Positions 25,086 through 34,501 of a stretch of DNA of 64,000 nucleotides are shown piece by piece; positions within the stretch are counted from its first letter, which is position 1, and every line of letters starts with the position of its first letter. The notes below the pieces were generated by a model. That model was not told the origin of the DNA. It worked only from the letters and a program-made list of their open reading frames with translations, and ran no database searches. Source of the DNA: Thermus albus. Lineage in GTDB: Bacteria > Deinococcota > Deinococci > Deinococcales > Thermaceae. The position numbers were made by a program, and so were the translations under genes. The DNA lies in NCBI RefSeq assembly GCF_022760855.1, contig NZ_JAKTNR010000007.1, positions 43,437-107,436 on the forward strand, written 5' to 3'.

Positions 25086-26654
25086 GTGCCAAACCCAACG
25101 ATGACCAGCGCAAGAGGGTTCCCCCAACTTCCCGGGCTTCTGCCCTTCCTGGTGCCCGCCCTCCTCACAGGGGGCGGGGTGGCCCTTCCCCTCCTCTACC
25201 TGGTCCTAAGGGCCCTGGAGGCCGATCCCGAAACCCTAAAGGCCATCCTCCTCCGCCCCAAGAACCTGGAGCTGGTTAGGAACACCCTTTCCCTCCTCCT
25301 GGGGGTTCTCCTGAGCACCACCCTCCTCGCCCTGCCCCTGGCCTTTCTCACCACCCGCACCGGCCTTAAGGGGAAGCGGCTTTTCTCCATCCTCCTCACC
25401 CTGCCCCTGGCCATCCCCGGCTACGTGGGCGCCTACGTGCTCCTGGCGGCCACGGGGCCTGGAGGCCTCCTGCCTTTGCCCCGCCTCGAGGGGTATTGGG
25501 GAGCTCTCCTCGTCCTTTCCCTCATCACCTACCCCTATCTCTTCCTGGGCCTTAGGGCTGCCTTTTTGGGACTGGACCCCAGCCTGGAAGAAGCGGCCCG
25601 GACCCTAGGAGTTGGGCCCTTAAGAGCCTTTTTCCGGGTGGTCTTCCCCCAGCTCCTTCCCGCCCTCCTCTCCGGGTATCTGGTGGTGGGTCTCCACGTC
25701 CTGGGGGATTTCGGCACCGTGAGCCTTTTGCGCTACGAAACCTTCTCTTACGCCATTTACCTGCAATATAACGCCGCCTTTGACCGGGTTTACGCTGCCT
25801 GGCTAGCCCTCGTCCTCCTCCTCTTCACCGGGGGGCTTCTCCTTCTGGAAGGGGTCTTCCTCCGCCGGCTCAGCCTGGCCCGCACGGGCAAGGGAAGCGG
25901 GAAAAAGGCCAAGCCCATAAGCTTGGGGTGGTTTACCCCTTGGGCCTACCTCCTGCTCCTTCTTCCCGTCTCGTGGGCCTTGGTCCTCCCCCTCTGTGCC
26001 CTCTTCCATCTGGCAAGCCGCTTTCCCCGGGAAAACCTGACCGGGCTTTGGGAGGCTCTCCTCCACTCCGCCCTGGCCGCCATCCCCACCGCCCTCCTTG
26101 CCGTGGGCATGGCCTTACCCATCGCTTACCTGGTGGTGCGCCACCCCTCGCCGGCCTCCCGCCTTCTAGAAAGGCTTGCCTACATGGGCTACGCCATCCC
26201 ACCCTTGGCCCTGGCCTTAGCCTGGATCTTCTTTAGCCTAAAAAGCCTCACCTTCCTCTACGGTACCCTACCCCTTTTGGTCCTGGCCTTGGCCTTCCAC
26301 TTCCTAGCCGAGGGCCTGGGACCGGTGAGGGGAGCCCTATACCAGGTGCCCAGGCGCCTGGAGGAAGCGGCCAGGACCCTAGGGGACACCCCTTTCCGGG
26401 CCTTCTTCCGCGTCACCTTTCCCCTCCTTTGGCGGGGGGCGGTGGCCGGGGGAGCCTTGGCCTTTATCGGGGCGGTGAAGGAGCTTCCCATCACCTTGCT
26501 CCTGGCCCCCATGGGGTATAGCACCCTCTCCACCCGGGTTTTCAGTTACACTCAGGGGGCCATGTTTGCCGAGGCCGCCCCCTTTGCCCTGCTCATCGTT
26601 CTCCTCTCGGCAGCCTTTGTGGGGGTGTTGCTTTGGACCGAGCGCCGCTTTTAA
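25086..26654 (+). CDS. fbpB: Ferric-iron ABC transporter, fused permease
   Basis: 522 residues, two permease domains in one chain, as usual for FbpB. Each half has an EAA loop for the ATPase: SLEEAARTLGVGPLRAFFRVVFPQ and RLEEAARTLGDTPFRAFFRVTFP. About 12 membrane helices. A cytoplasmic linker near residue 270 is rich in Lys (GKGSGKKAKP). GTG start at 25086, with ATG at 25101 as alternative. The 3' end overlaps fbpC. Confidence 0.92.
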   Translation: MPNPTMTSARGFPQLPGLLPFLVPALLTGGGVALPLLYLVLRALEADPETLKAILLRPKNLELVRNTLSLLLGVLLSTTLLALPLAFLTTRTGLKGKRLFSILLTLPLAIPGYVGAYVLLAATGPGGLLPLPRLEGYWGALLVLSLITYPYLFLGLRAAFLGLDPSLEEAARTLGVGPLRAFFRVVFPQLLPALLSGYLVVGLHVLGDFGTVSLLRYETFSYAIYLQYNAAFDRVYAAWLALVLLLFTGGLLLLEGVFLRRLSLARTGKGSGKKAKPISLGWFTPWAYLLLLLPVSWALVLPLCALFHLASRFPRENLTGLWEALLHSALAAIPTALLAVGMALPIAYLVVRHPSPASRLLERLAYMGYAIPPLALALAWIFFSLKSLTFLYGTLPLLVLALAFHFLAEGLGPVRGALYQVPRRLEEAARTLGDTPFRAFFRVTFPLLWRGAVAGGALAFIGAVKELPITLLLAPMGYSTLSTRVFSYTQGAMFAEAAPFALLIVLLSAAFVGVLLWTERRF

Positions 26655-27685
26655 GACTGGAGGGCATCGTCAAGCGCTTCGGGGAACACGAGGTGCTAAA
26701 GGGGATAGACCTCGAGGTCTACCCCGGGGAGATCCTAGCCCTTTTGGGGCCCTCCGGCTGCGGCAAGACCACCCTCCTAAGGGTGGTGGCCGGGTTGGAA
26801 AGCCCCGATAGGGGGCGGGTCCTCCTGGAGGGCAAGGACATCACCCTCCTGCCCCCAGAAAGGCGGGGCATCGGCTTCGTCTTCCAGGACTACGCCCTCT
26901 TCCCCCACCTCAGTGCCTTGGGCAACGTGGCCTTCGGCCTCAAGGGAAAGGACCGCCTGGAGAGGGCCAAAAGGGCCTTGGAGCGGGTGGGCATGACCCT
27001 ATTCCAGGACCGCAAGCCTGGGGAGCTATCCGGGGGGCAGCAGCAGCGCATCGCCCTGGCCCGGGCCTTGGCCCCGGGGCCGAAGCTGGTTCTTCTGGAC
27101 GAGCCCTTCTCCAGCCTGGACGCGAGCCTCAAGGCCAGCACCCGGGAGGAGGTGCGCAAGATCCTCAAGGAAACCGGCACCACCGCCCTTTTGGTCACCC
27201 ACGACCAGGAGGAGGCTCTTTCCTTCGCCGACAGGCTTGGGGTGATGCGGGGAGGGAGGCTGGAACAAGTGGGCACCCCTGAGGAGGTCTACCTCAAGCC
27301 CAAGACCCCCTTCGTGGCCCAGTTTTTGGGCCGCACCAACCTTCTTTCCGGGGAGGGGTTTGGCCCCTATGCGGAAACCTGCTTGGGCCCGGTGCCCCTG
27401 GCCGAGCCTGCCCATGGCCCCCTTCTCCTCTCCCTGCGCCCCGAGGCCTTAAGGCTTTTGCCTGCAGAAGGCCAGGAGGGCACCCTGGGCCTGGTGGTGG
27501 CCCGGGAGTTTAAAGGGCACGACCTCACCTACCGGGTGCGCCTCCTTTCCCCAGAGAAGGAGATCCTGGTCCAGGAAGGCCCGGAAAGCCCTTTCCGGGA
27601 GGGGGACCGGGTGCGGCTTAAGGTGGTGGGGAAAGGGGTGGCCCTGGAGGGGCATCTCGCCAAGACCCTGGTGGGTGCGGATTAA
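26633..27685 (+). CDS. fbpC: Ferric-iron ABC transporter, ATP-binding protein
   Basis: 350 residues. Walker A GPSGCGKTT, Q-loop FVFQDYALFPHL, signature LSGGQQQRIALARAL, Walker B LVLLDEPFSSLD, switch His VTHDQEEAL. A C-terminal TOBE-like domain (about 235-350) follows. TTG start, 22 bases inside fbpB; ATGs are absent nearby and the domain starts at residue 5, so the start is fairly sure. It powers FbpB. Confidence 0.92.
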   Translation: MDRAPLLRLEGIVKRFGEHEVLKGIDLEVYPGEILALLGPSGCGKTTLLRVVAGLESPDRGRVLLEGKDITLLPPERRGIGFVFQDYALFPHLSALGNVAFGLKGKDRLERAKRALERVGMTLFQDRKPGELSGGQQQRIALARALAPGPKLVLLDEPFSSLDASLKASTREEVRKILKETGTTALLVTHDQEEALSFADRLGVMRGGRLEQVGTPEEVYLKPKTPFVAQFLGRTNLLSGEGFGPYAETCLGPVPLAEPAHGPLLLSLRPEALRLLPAEGQEGTLGLVVAREFKGHDLTYRVRLLSPEKEILVQEGPESPFREGDRVRLKVVGKGVALEGHLAKTLVGAD

Positions 27686-27694
27686 GCTGGACCT

Positions 27695-28459
27695 GTGCGC
27701 CGCATCCTGATCCTCACCGAATACGACGGCACCCACTTCGCCGGGCTTCAGCGCCAGCGGCCTGGCCTGCGCACCGTCCAAGGGGAGTTGGAAAGGGTCC
27801 TGCCGGAGATCGGAGCCCTCCCCCAGGCGGTGGCCGCCGGCCGCACGGATGCCGGGGTGCACGCCCTGGCCATGCCCTTCCACTTTGACCTACCCAGCCG
27901 AATCCCCACGGAGAAGATCCCCGAGGCCTTGAACCGGCTTCTCCCCGAGGACCTCAAGGTGGTGGCCGCCAAGGAGGTGGCCCCGACCTTCCACGCCCGC
28001 AAGGACGCCCTATGGCGGGCCTACCGCTACCGCATCCTCCTAAGGCCCCACCCCTCCCCCCTCCTCCGCCACCGGGCCCTTTGGGTCCGCCATCCCCTGG
28101 ACCAAGCGGCCATGCAGGAGGCCCTCTCCCTCCTTAAGGGGCGGCACAACTTCCTGGGCTTTGCCAAGGCGGAGGTGCGGGAAGGGGAAAGGGAGCTCTA
28201 CGAGGCCAGGCTGGAGGAGGTGGAAGGGGAAGGGGGCAGGGAGCTTCGCCTTTACTTCCGGGGCCAGAGCTTCCTAAGGGGCCAGGTGCGGGGCATGGTG
28301 GGGACCCTTTTGGAGGTGGGCCTGGGCAAGCGCAACCCGGATAGCCTCCGGCTCATTCTGCAAACCCAGGACCGAAGCCAAGCGGGCGCCTCGGCGCCCC
28401 CTCAGGGGCTGTATTTCCTCGAGGCCGCCTACCCTCCGGAAAAACTAACCCCTCGGTAG
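27695..28459 (+). CDS. truA: tRNA pseudouridine(38-40) synthase
   Basis: 254 residues. [11 protein letters not shown] has the catalytic Asp; [11 protein letters not shown] and [19 protein letters not shown]-like segments (here [18 protein letters not shown]) fit TruA. It modifies uridines 38-40 of the tRNA anticodon arm. It follows fbpC after 9 bases, so it is probably read from the iron operon, which is an odd companion. GTG start. Confidence 0.94.
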   Translation: MRRILILTEYDGTHFAGLQRQRPGLRTVQGELERVLPEIGALPQAVAAGRTDAGVHALAMPFHFDLPSRIPTEKIPEALNRLLPEDLKVVAAKEVAPTFHARKDALWRAYRYRILLRPHPSPLLRHRALWVRHPLDQAAMQEALSLLKGRHNFLGFAKAEVREGERELYEARLEEVEGEGGRELRLYFRGQSFLRGQVRGMVGTLLEVGLGKRNPDSLRLILQTQDRSQAGASAPPQGLYFLEAAYPPEKLTPR

Positions 28460-28467
28460 ACCAGGGG

Positions 28468-28494
28468 CCCCACCCGGGCTTTGCCCGGGTGGGG
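28468..28494. terminator. Gene-end hairpin, family member 2
   Basis: CCCCACCCGGGC-TTT-GCCCGGGTGGGG, 12 base pairs, between truA and the convergent permease gene. Flanks GGGG before and TGG after match the other family members. Confidence 0.75.
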
Positions 28495-28499
28495 TGGCC

Positions 28500-29687
28500 C
28501 TAGAGGCGGCTTCTTGGGTCTAAGGCATCCCGAAGCCCATCCCCCAGGTAGTTAAAGGCCAAGACGGTGATGAAGATCATGAACCCCGGGGGCAGGGCCA
28601 ACCAAGGCGCGGTGAAGATGTACTCCTGGGCGTTGGTGAGCATGTTGCCCCAGGTGGCCACCGGGGGTTGGATGCCAAAGCCCAGGAAGGAAAGGGCCGC
28701 CTCCACCAGGATGGCCCCACCGATCTGCAAGGTGGCCTGCACGATGAGGGGCGCCAAGGTATTGGGCACCAGGTGCCGGAACATGATGCGGGCGTCGCTA
28801 GCCCCCAAGGCTTGGGCGGCGGTGGCGTAATCCTGCTCCCTCAAGGAGAGGATATTCCCCCGCACCAGCCGGGCCGTGCCCAGCCAGCCGAAAAGCACCA
28901 GGATGGTGATGATGATGAAAACGCTGGCCGCATCGCCAAAGACCCCTTGGGCCCACTGGCCCACCTTCACCCCCGGGTCCCGCAGCAAAGCGGAAAGCAC
29001 CAAGAGGAGGGGAAGGGTGGGGATGGTGAGCATGAAGTCAATGAGGCGGCTTATGGCCACGTCCAAATCCAAGCGGATCTGCCCCCTAAGCCCATACCAG
29101 GCCGCCCAAAGCACCAAGGCCAGGACCAGGCCAAAACCCAGGTAGCTCCCTACCCTGCCAGCACGAATCCCATCCTCGGCCAGCGTCCAGGCGATGGAGA
29201 GCGCCAGGTACAAAACGCCGTAGTAGAGAAACCAGGAAAAAACCCGCCAAAGGGCAAAGCTGAAGGGATAAAACCCCTCCCGTTCCCGCCTTAAAGGTCC
29301 CAGGTAAAAGCGCAAGGGGCGACCGGAAAAATACCCCGCCAGGGTGCCCATGATGGTGCCCAGGATCACGCTGGAAAAGGCCACGGCAAAACCCACCAAA
29401 AGGGAGATGCGGGAGCCGTAGATGATGCGGGAAAGCACATCCCGGCCCAGGTCATCGGTGCCCAGAAGGTGCTCCCGGGAAGGAGGGTTGAAGTAGTGCT
29501 GGCCCACGTCCTCCCCTGTGGGCTGGGCTGTGGGGTCGTAAGGAGCAATCCAGGGGGCGAAGATGGCCATGAGGATCAGGAGGATGATGACCACCAACCC
29601 GGCCATGGCCATCTTGTGCCGCCTTAAGCGGCGCCAGAAAAGGCCGAAGAAGGTACGGGGCTTGGCTTTTAGCGCTTGCGTCGCCAT
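28500..29687 (-). CDS. Peptide-type ABC transporter permease (OppC/DppC family)
   Basis: 395 residues. The N-terminus (KMAMAGLVVIILLILMAIFAPWIAPYDP) and HLLGTDDLGRDVLSRIIYGSR are OppC/DppC signatures; the EAA loop is AAQALGASDARIMFRHLVPN. It is about 95 residues longer than usual. An insert at about 125-215 (RFYLGPLRREREGFYPF ... WAAWYGLRGQIRLD) adds two hydrophobic helices between the first periplasmic loop and the transport core. Third gene of the operon after the permease OppB-like gene. Confidence 0.9.
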   Translation of the reverse strand: MATQALKAKPRTFFGLFWRRLRRHKMAMAGLVVIILLILMAIFAPWIAPYDPTAQPTGEDVGQHYFNPPSREHLLGTDDLGRDVLSRIIYGSRISLLVGFAVAFSSVILGTIMGTLAGYFSGRPLRFYLGPLRREREGFYPFSFALWRVFSWFLYYGVLYLALSIAWTLAEDGIRAGRVGSYLGFGLVLALVLWAAWYGLRGQIRLDLDVAISRLIDFMLTIPTLPLLLVLSALLRDPGVKVGQWAQGVFGDAASVFIIITILVLFGWLGTARLVRGNILSLREQDYATAAQALGASDARIMFRHLVPNTLAPLIVQATLQIGGAILVEAALSFLGFGIQPPVATWGNMLTNAQEYIFTAPWLALPPGFMIFITVLAFNYLGDGLRDALDPRSRL

Positions 29688-29696
29688 GATCCACCT

Positions 29697-30707
29697 CTAG
29701 CTGTAGCGGATGCGGGGGTCCACCACCGCATAGGCCAGGTCTGCAAGCAGGTTGAAAAGGGCCGTCATCAAGGCCAAGAAGGCCAAGGCCGCCATGGCCA
29801 CGTTGTAGTCCTTCTCCACCAGGGCGTCAAAGATGGCCCGTCCCATCCCGGGGTAGCTGAAAATGGTCTCGGTGATGGTGGCCCCGCCCAACACCCCGGG
29901 GATGGCCAGGCCCACCAGGGTCACGATGGGAATGAGGGCGTTCCTGAGGGCGTGCTTGTAGAGCACCACCCGCTCGGCCAAGCCCTTGGCCCGGGCGGTG
30001 CGGATGTAATCCTGGGAAAGCACCTCCAGCAAGGAAGCCCGCATGAACCGGGTCCACTCCGCCATTTGCAAGGAGGAAAGGGCGATGACCGGCAGGATCA
30101 GGTGCCAGGCCCACTGCCCCAGGAAATACGCGAAGCTCACGGCCCCCGAACGCACATCCTCCCAAAGCACCCCGGGAACACCCCCGGTGGGAAAACGGGG
30201 AAAGCCAGGGATGTGGTCGGGAAACCAGATGGCAAAGAGGTAAAGGAGCAGGATGCCCAGGAAAAAGACCGGCATGGAAAACCCCACGAAGGAGAAGAAG
30301 GTGATGACGTAATCCGCCAGGGAGTACTGGCGCACGGCGGAGAAGATGCCCACGGGGATAGCCACCACCAAGGCCAGGGTCAGGGCCAAGCCCGAGAGGA
30401 TCAGGGTCTTGGGCAAGCGCTGCACGAAGATGTACTCCGCCGCAGGGATGCCGTAGGTGCGGCTGTAGCCAAGGTCCCCCCGCACCGCCCGGGAAAGCCA
30501 CTTGAAGTAGCGGATATGAAGGGGCTGGTCCAGGCCATAGGCCCGCTTCAAGGCCTCAAACTGCTCCGCGGTCATCCGAGGGTTTTGCCGCTTGAGCTCC
30601 TCCAAAGGATCCCCCGGCTGCAAGGCCAGCAGGGTATAGATCACCACGCTGGCAGCCAGGAGCAAGGGGATCATCTGCAAAAGCCTGCGCACCGTATAGG
30701 CAAACAC
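29697..30707 (-). CDS. Peptide-type ABC transporter permease (OppB/DppB family)
   Basis: 336 residues: FAYTVRRLLQMIPLLLAASVVIYTLLALQPGDP is the classic OppB start, with EAA loop TARAKGLAERVVLYKHALRNALIP and ETIFSYPGMGRAI near the end. About six helices. The GTG at 30707 is chosen because AGGAGG precedes it by 8 bases; upstream codons lie in the terminator region. It follows the binding-protein gene after a T-tailed hairpin. Confidence 0.92.
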   Translation of the reverse strand: MFAYTVRRLLQMIPLLLAASVVIYTLLALQPGDPLEELKRQNPRMTAEQFEALKRAYGLDQPLHIRYFKWLSRAVRGDLGYSRTYGIPAAEYIFVQRLPKTLILSGLALTLALVVAIPVGIFSAVRQYSLADYVITFFSFVGFSMPVFFLGILLLYLFAIWFPDHIPGFPRFPTGGVPGVLWEDVRSGAVSFAYFLGQWAWHLILPVIALSSLQMAEWTRFMRASLLEVLSQDYIRTARAKGLAERVVLYKHALRNALIPIVTLVGLAIPGVLGGATITETIFSYPGMGRAIFDALVEKDYNVAMAALAFLALMTALFNLLADLAYAVVDPRIRYS

Positions 30708-30759
30708 CTTTGTACCTCCTGTTTTTGCGCCTCCAAATAGGCTATCGCCTGACCAAAAA

Positions 30760-30786
30760 GCCCGCTGGGCATTCCGCCCAGCGGGC
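30760..30786 (-). terminator. Rho-independent terminator between binding protein and permeases
   Basis: On the reverse strand GCCCGCTGGGC-GGAAT-GCCCAGCGGGC followed by TTTTT. It is the only hairpin with a clear T-run that I found. Partial read-through would give more binding protein than permease. Confidence 0.8.
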
Positions 30787-30801
30787 CCCACTATACCATG
30801 T

Positions 30802-32679
30802 CTACTTGACGGAAAGGGCGTATTTCGCCTGGTCCCACTTCTTCACGGCGCCGCGGCTTTCCCAGCCGATCTCCCAAGCGTTCCAGCCGGGGTAGCCAAA
30901 GCCGCCCGCGTAGGCGCTGGCCACGTAGTTCACCAGGCCCTTGCGCACCACGTAGGGATTGGCGCGGAAGTAAAGGGGTAGGGCGGGAAGCTCCTCCGCC
31001 CAGATCTCCTGAGCCTTCCAGAAGAGCTGTTTCCGCTTGGCCTCGTCAAACTCCAGCACCCCCTGGCTGGTCAAGCGGTCAAACTCGTCGTTCCGCCAGC
31101 CACCGATGTTCTGGCCCTGGTAGTTGTTCTCCTTGGTGGGCACCATGATGGCCCCAGTGTTCAGGTTCTTGTACTGGAAGAGGCTGCCGTCCTCGGCCAG
31201 GCTAGAGACCCAGGCGAACTCAAACATCCCCGTCCACTTGCACTCGCTGGCCCGCTGGATGTAGTCGTCGGAGAAGACCACCGCCGAGGGGGCGTTGTTG
31301 ATCTTTACGGCAATGCCAATCTTTTTCAGGTCCTCGGCGAAGAACTGCTGGGTGCGCTCGCGGATGGCGTTGCCCGCGGTGGTCACGTACTCAATCTCAA
31401 AACGAACGGTGCGCCCGCCCACGGTGCGCTGGAGGATTCCATCCGGGCCCTTCTTCCAACCCATCTGCGCCAGGAGAGCCTCGGCCTTCTTCAGGTCAAA
31501 CTCGTACTTCTTGACGTTGGGATTGAAGAGGGGGTTGACGGGAGCGATCCAGGTGTGGGCCACAGGCTGGAGGCCATCAAAGAAGGCCTTCACCAACCCT
31601 TCCCGGTTCAGGGCGTAGAGGAGGGCCTGACGGGTGCGGACATCGTCCAGGCCCAGGTCCTTCACCTGCTGGCAGTTGGCAAACTTGTTGATGTCAATGT
31701 GCTCCCAGATGGCTCCGGGCACAAACCAGATGTCAAAGCGGCCAGGGGCACGGGAGGTGAGCTGCCGGCTACGGCCCTGGTCAAAGGTGAGGGAGACGCT
31801 GGAGGTGGCGTCAATGGAGCCCCCGATCACCGCCACCAGGAGGGAGTTGGTGTTCTGGATGAAGCGGTAGACCACCTTCTGCACGTACTTGCTTTCCCCA
31901 CCCTCCGGCTTGATGGGGAAGTTGGTGTTGCGCTCCATCTCAATGGAGTTACCCGGTACCCAGCGCTTCAGCTTGAAGGCGCCCGAGTAGACCATGGCAC
32001 CCCGGTTCAAGGCCTGGGGGGTGGAGAACTTGAGGAAGAAGTTACGGTAGAGCTCGTTGAGCTTCTCCGCGTCTTTATCGGGATTCAGGTTGCGGGCCGC
32101 CGCCTTTACCTTCTCCCACTCCGCCCCCATGATGTGCTTGGGAGCATAGCCTATGGGGGAGCCGTAGGAGCCGTAGGTGTCGTAGTAGTAGGCGGGCTCA
32201 AAGGTCACGGTGAAGTTGCGGGCATCCTTCACCTTGAGGCTCACCCGCTCCCAATAATCGGGGTTCAGGACGGGCATGCCCTTGGCCTTACCCACCTCGT
32301 AGTAGAAGGCCACATCCTCGGTGGTGATGGGCTTGCCGTCGGACCAACGGGCATCGGGGCGGATGGTGAGGTCCATCTCCAGCCGCTTCTTGCCCCCACC
32401 GATATCGGTCACCCGCAGGCGCCCGTTTTTCTCCGTGGGCACCTCGGTGGCCAGCACGGGGAAGTTCTGGCTATCGGCATTGAAGCCGATAAAAGGCGCA
32501 AAGAGATAGCCTTCAATCTCGCTCTTGATGGCCTGGTTGGAGATGATGCTTAAGAAGTCCCCCGCCAGCACCCTAGGCTCCTGGGAAGCCCCTACGACCA
32601 AGCTGTTGTCCTGGGGCCCTGCCAGGGCCAGGCCTAGGGCGGTTAGACCGACTAAAGCCAGCTTGCCTACTTTTCTCAT
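30802..32679 (-). CDS. Peptide-type ABC transporter substrate-binding protein (family 5)
   Basis: 625 residues. Signal peptide KLALVGLTALGLALAGPQ without a lipobox Cys. Family 5 features: DLTIRPDARWSDGKPITTEDVAFYYEV and later HIDINKFANCQQVKDLGLDDVRTRQALLYALNREGLV. The ligand could be peptides or another solute, for example oligosaccharides, which Thermus family 5 proteins sometimes carry. The ATG at 32679 has AAAGGAGGCT upstream. No ATPase gene is adjacent, so OppD/F must be elsewhere. Confidence 0.9.
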   Translation of the reverse strand: MRKVGKLALVGLTALGLALAGPQDNSLVVGASQEPRVLAGDFLSIISNQAIKSEIEGYLFAPFIGFNADSQNFPVLATEVPTEKNGRLRVTDIGGGKKRLEMDLTIRPDARWSDGKPITTEDVAFYYEVGKAKGMPVLNPDYWERVSLKVKDARNFTVTFEPAYYYDTYGSYGSPIGYAPKHIMGAEWEKVKAAARNLNPDKDAEKLNELYRNFFLKFSTPQALNRGAMVYSGAFKLKRWVPGNSIEMERNTNFPIKPEGGESKYVQKVVYRFIQNTNSLLVAVIGGSIDATSSVSLTFDQGRSRQLTSRAPGRFDIWFVPGAIWEHIDINKFANCQQVKDLGLDDVRTRQALLYALNREGLVKAFFDGLQPVAHTWIAPVNPLFNPNVKKYEFDLKKAEALLAQMGWKKGPDGILQRTVGGRTVRFEIEYVTTAGNAIRERTQQFFAEDLKKIGIAVKINNAPSAVVFSDDYIQRASECKWTGMFEFAWVSSLAEDGSLFQYKNLNTGAIMVPTKENNYQGQNIGGWRNDEFDRLTSQGVLEFDEAKRKQLFWKAQEIWAEELPALPLYFRANPYVVRKGLVNYVASAYAGGFGYPGWNAWEIGWESRGAVKKWDQAKYALSVK

Positions 32680-32725
32680 ACAGCCTCCTTTCTCCGTTGC
32701 GGCACTGCCCTTCGTGGCCGAGGCT

Positions 32726-32753
32726 ATTATACGACGCTTACCATATAGGTCAA
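32726..32753 (-). promoter_or_regulatory. Promoter of the peptide-transporter operon
   Basis: TTGACC (32748-32753), 16-base spacer, TATAAT (32726-32731) on the reverse strand. An imperfect dyad CTTACC-ATAT-AGGTCAAG overlaps the -35. Confidence 0.7.
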
Positions 32754-32808
32754 GAAAAAGGATAAAAGGGCCCAAAGATAGGGCCCCAAAAGCGCTTAGG
32801 AAGGGGAA

Positions 32809-33189
32809 TCAATGGCCACAGGTCCTGGCTTCTGCTTCCTGGTCCTTGGTGCGGAAGGAGTGGCCGCAGCCGCAGGTGCTGGCGGCGTTGGGGTTGTGCA
32901 CGGTGAATCCCCCGCCCATGAGGCTTTCCACCCAGTCGATCTCCGAGCCCACCAGGTAGGGCAAGGACATGGGGTCCACCACCAGGCGCACCCCGTGCAT
33001 CTCCACCAAGGTGTCCCCCTGAAGCTCCCTCTCATCCACGGCCATGCCGTACTGGAAGCCCGAGCACCCGCCGGACTTGATGAAGACCCGGATGGCGGCG
33101 TGCTCCTTACCGTAGCGGGCCAAGATCTCCTTAGCCTTCTCCGCCGCCTGGGGAGTGATGCGGATTACCGCCCCCTCTGCTTTCACCAT
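32809..33189 (-). CDS. A-type iron-sulfur cluster carrier (IscA/ErpA family)
   Basis: 126 residues. Three conserved cysteines: GGCSGFQYG and [24 protein letters not shown]-like start (here [16 protein letters not shown]) and FTVHNPNA are typical. It carries Fe-S clusters to target proteins. A tail of about 12 residues after CGCG ([14 protein letters not shown]) with an extra Cys is unusual. GGGAGG precedes the ATG. Confidence 0.92.
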   Translation of the reverse strand: MVKAEGAVIRITPQAAEKAKEILARYGKEHAAIRVFIKSGGCSGFQYGMAVDERELQGDTLVEMHGVRLVVDPMSLPYLVGSEIDWVESLMGGGFTVHNPNAASTCGCGHSFRTKDQEAEARTCGH

Positions 33190-33259
33190 CTCGCAAACCT
33201 CCCTACCCCTTCACCCTAGCATGACAGGGGTACGGAAAGGTGAGGCGGGTTCCAAGGGC

Positions 33260-33265
33260 TAGGAT
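33260..33265 (+). promoter_or_regulatory. -10 box of the M24 peptidase gene
   Basis: TAGGAT, 6 bases before the ATG at 33272. It abuts the earlier in-frame ATG at 33266, which it therefore rules out as start. Confidence 0.45.
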
Positions 33266-33271
33266 ATGGAC

Positions 33272-34402
33272 ATGAACCTACCCCGCATACAGGAGGTGCT
33301 TAGGGAAGAGAAGCTGGATGGCTGGCTCCTCTTCTCCTTTGGGAGGAGCAACCCCTTGGCCCTCGAGGTCCTCTCCCTCACCCCTCTTCACCTGACCCGA
33401 CGCTTCGCCTACTTCATCCCCCGGGAAGGGGAGCCCACCCTCCTTTGCCATGCCATTGAAGAAAGCCTCTTCCCTTCCCTCCCTGGGAAAAAGCGCACCT
33501 ACCACACTTGGCAAGGATACGTGGGAGCCCTTACGGAGCTTGTGGAGGGCTTAAGGCGCATCGCGCTGGAGTACGTGCCAGCAGGCTTGGTACCCTACCT
33601 TTCCCGGGTGGATGGAGGCACCTTGGACCTTTTGAGGGGGATGGGCCTCGAGCTCCTTTCCTCCTGGCCCCTCCTCCTCCTCTTCCAAACCTGGGGAGAG
33701 GCGAAGCTAAAGAGCCACCGCCGGGCGGTGAAGGGCTTGGTGGCCGCCAGGGACCGAGCGCTGGCCTTCCTGCAGCAAAGCCCCAGGCCCACGGAAAAAG
33801 CCGTGCAGGCCCTCTTGGTCCAGGCCCTGGAGGAACGGGGGCTGGTCTTTGACCATCCCCCCATGGTGGCCTTCGGCCGAAACGCCGCCAACCCTCACCA
33901 CGCCCCCACGGACAAGGTCCTCGAGGAGGGCGAGGTGGTGCTTTTGGACCTGTGGGCTAAGGAAAAAGGGGGGGTCTACGCCGACATCACCTGGATGGCG
34001 GGCCTAAGGCCTCCTGAAGGGGCCCACCGGGCCTTCCAGGCGGTGACCAGGGCCCGGGATGCCGCCATCCGCTTCCTGGCCGAGGCCTACGGAAAAGGGC
34101 GCTACCCCAAGGGCTTTGAGGTGGACCGGGTGGCCCGGGACCTTTTGGAAGGGGAGGGCTACGGGCCTTACATCCGCCACCGCACGGGGCACAACCTGGG
34201 GGAGGAGGTCCACGGCTCCGGCCCCCACCTGGACGACCTGGAAACCCATGACTTCCGCCCCCTGGTGCCGGGGCTGGCCTTCACCGTGGAACCCGGGGTT
34301 TACCTACCCGATTTCGGGGTGCGCACCGAGGTGAACGTCTATGTGCATCCCGAAGGCCTCGAGGTCACCACCCCCTTGCAGGAGGGTCTCACCCTCCTTT
34401 AA
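33272..34402 (+). CDS. M24-family metallopeptidase (Xaa-Pro aminopeptidase type)
   Basis: 376 residues. N-terminal creatinase-like domain (1-150), then the pita-bread fold with all five metal ligands: Asp in VVLLDLWA, Asp in YADITWM, His in GHNLGEEVHG, Glu in TVEPGVYLP, Glu in RTEVNVYV. It removes N-terminal residues, typically before proline, in the cytoplasm. The ATG at 33272 fits the leaderless box; 33266 would add two residues. Two hairpins close the gene. Confidence 0.9.
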   Translation: MNLPRIQEVLREEKLDGWLLFSFGRSNPLALEVLSLTPLHLTRRFAYFIPREGEPTLLCHAIEESLFPSLPGKKRTYHTWQGYVGALTELVEGLRRIALEYVPAGLVPYLSRVDGGTLDLLRGMGLELLSSWPLLLLFQTWGEAKLKSHRRAVKGLVAARDRALAFLQQSPRPTEKAVQALLVQALEERGLVFDHPPMVAFGRNAANPHHAPTDKVLEEGEVVLLDLWAKEKGGVYADITWMAGLRPPEGAHRAFQAVTRARDAAIRFLAEAYGKGRYPKGFEVDRVARDLLEGEGYGPYIRHRTGHNLGEEVHGSGPHLDDLETHDFRPLVPGLAFTVEPGVYLPDFGVRTEVNVYVHPEGLEVTTPLQEGLTLL

Positions 34403-34419
34403 GTAGCCCCTTTGGGGCT
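34381..34419 (+). terminator. Double hairpin at the end of the M24 gene
   Basis: GGAGGGT-CTC-ACCCTCC (34381-34397) lies in the last codons and is followed by TTTAA. A second stem AGCCCC-TTT-GGGGCT spans 34405-34419. Confidence 0.6.
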
Positions 34420-34501
34420 GACCTAGGTAGCCCCCACACGCTAGCCCTTGGGGAGCGAAGCGGGAGGCATACCCCTGGGGCGTGGTATCTTGGGGAACGG
34501 C

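Noticed and set aside
29676-30740. Open frame antisense to the OppB-like gene
   Set aside because: Compositional shadow; the reverse gene has clear family motifs.
31555-32553. Long open frame antisense to the peptide-binding protein gene
   Set aside because: High GC at third codon positions leaves the opposite strand open. The product (HGEVAG, GHLGGQHGEV) has no domain pattern and the reverse gene is certain.
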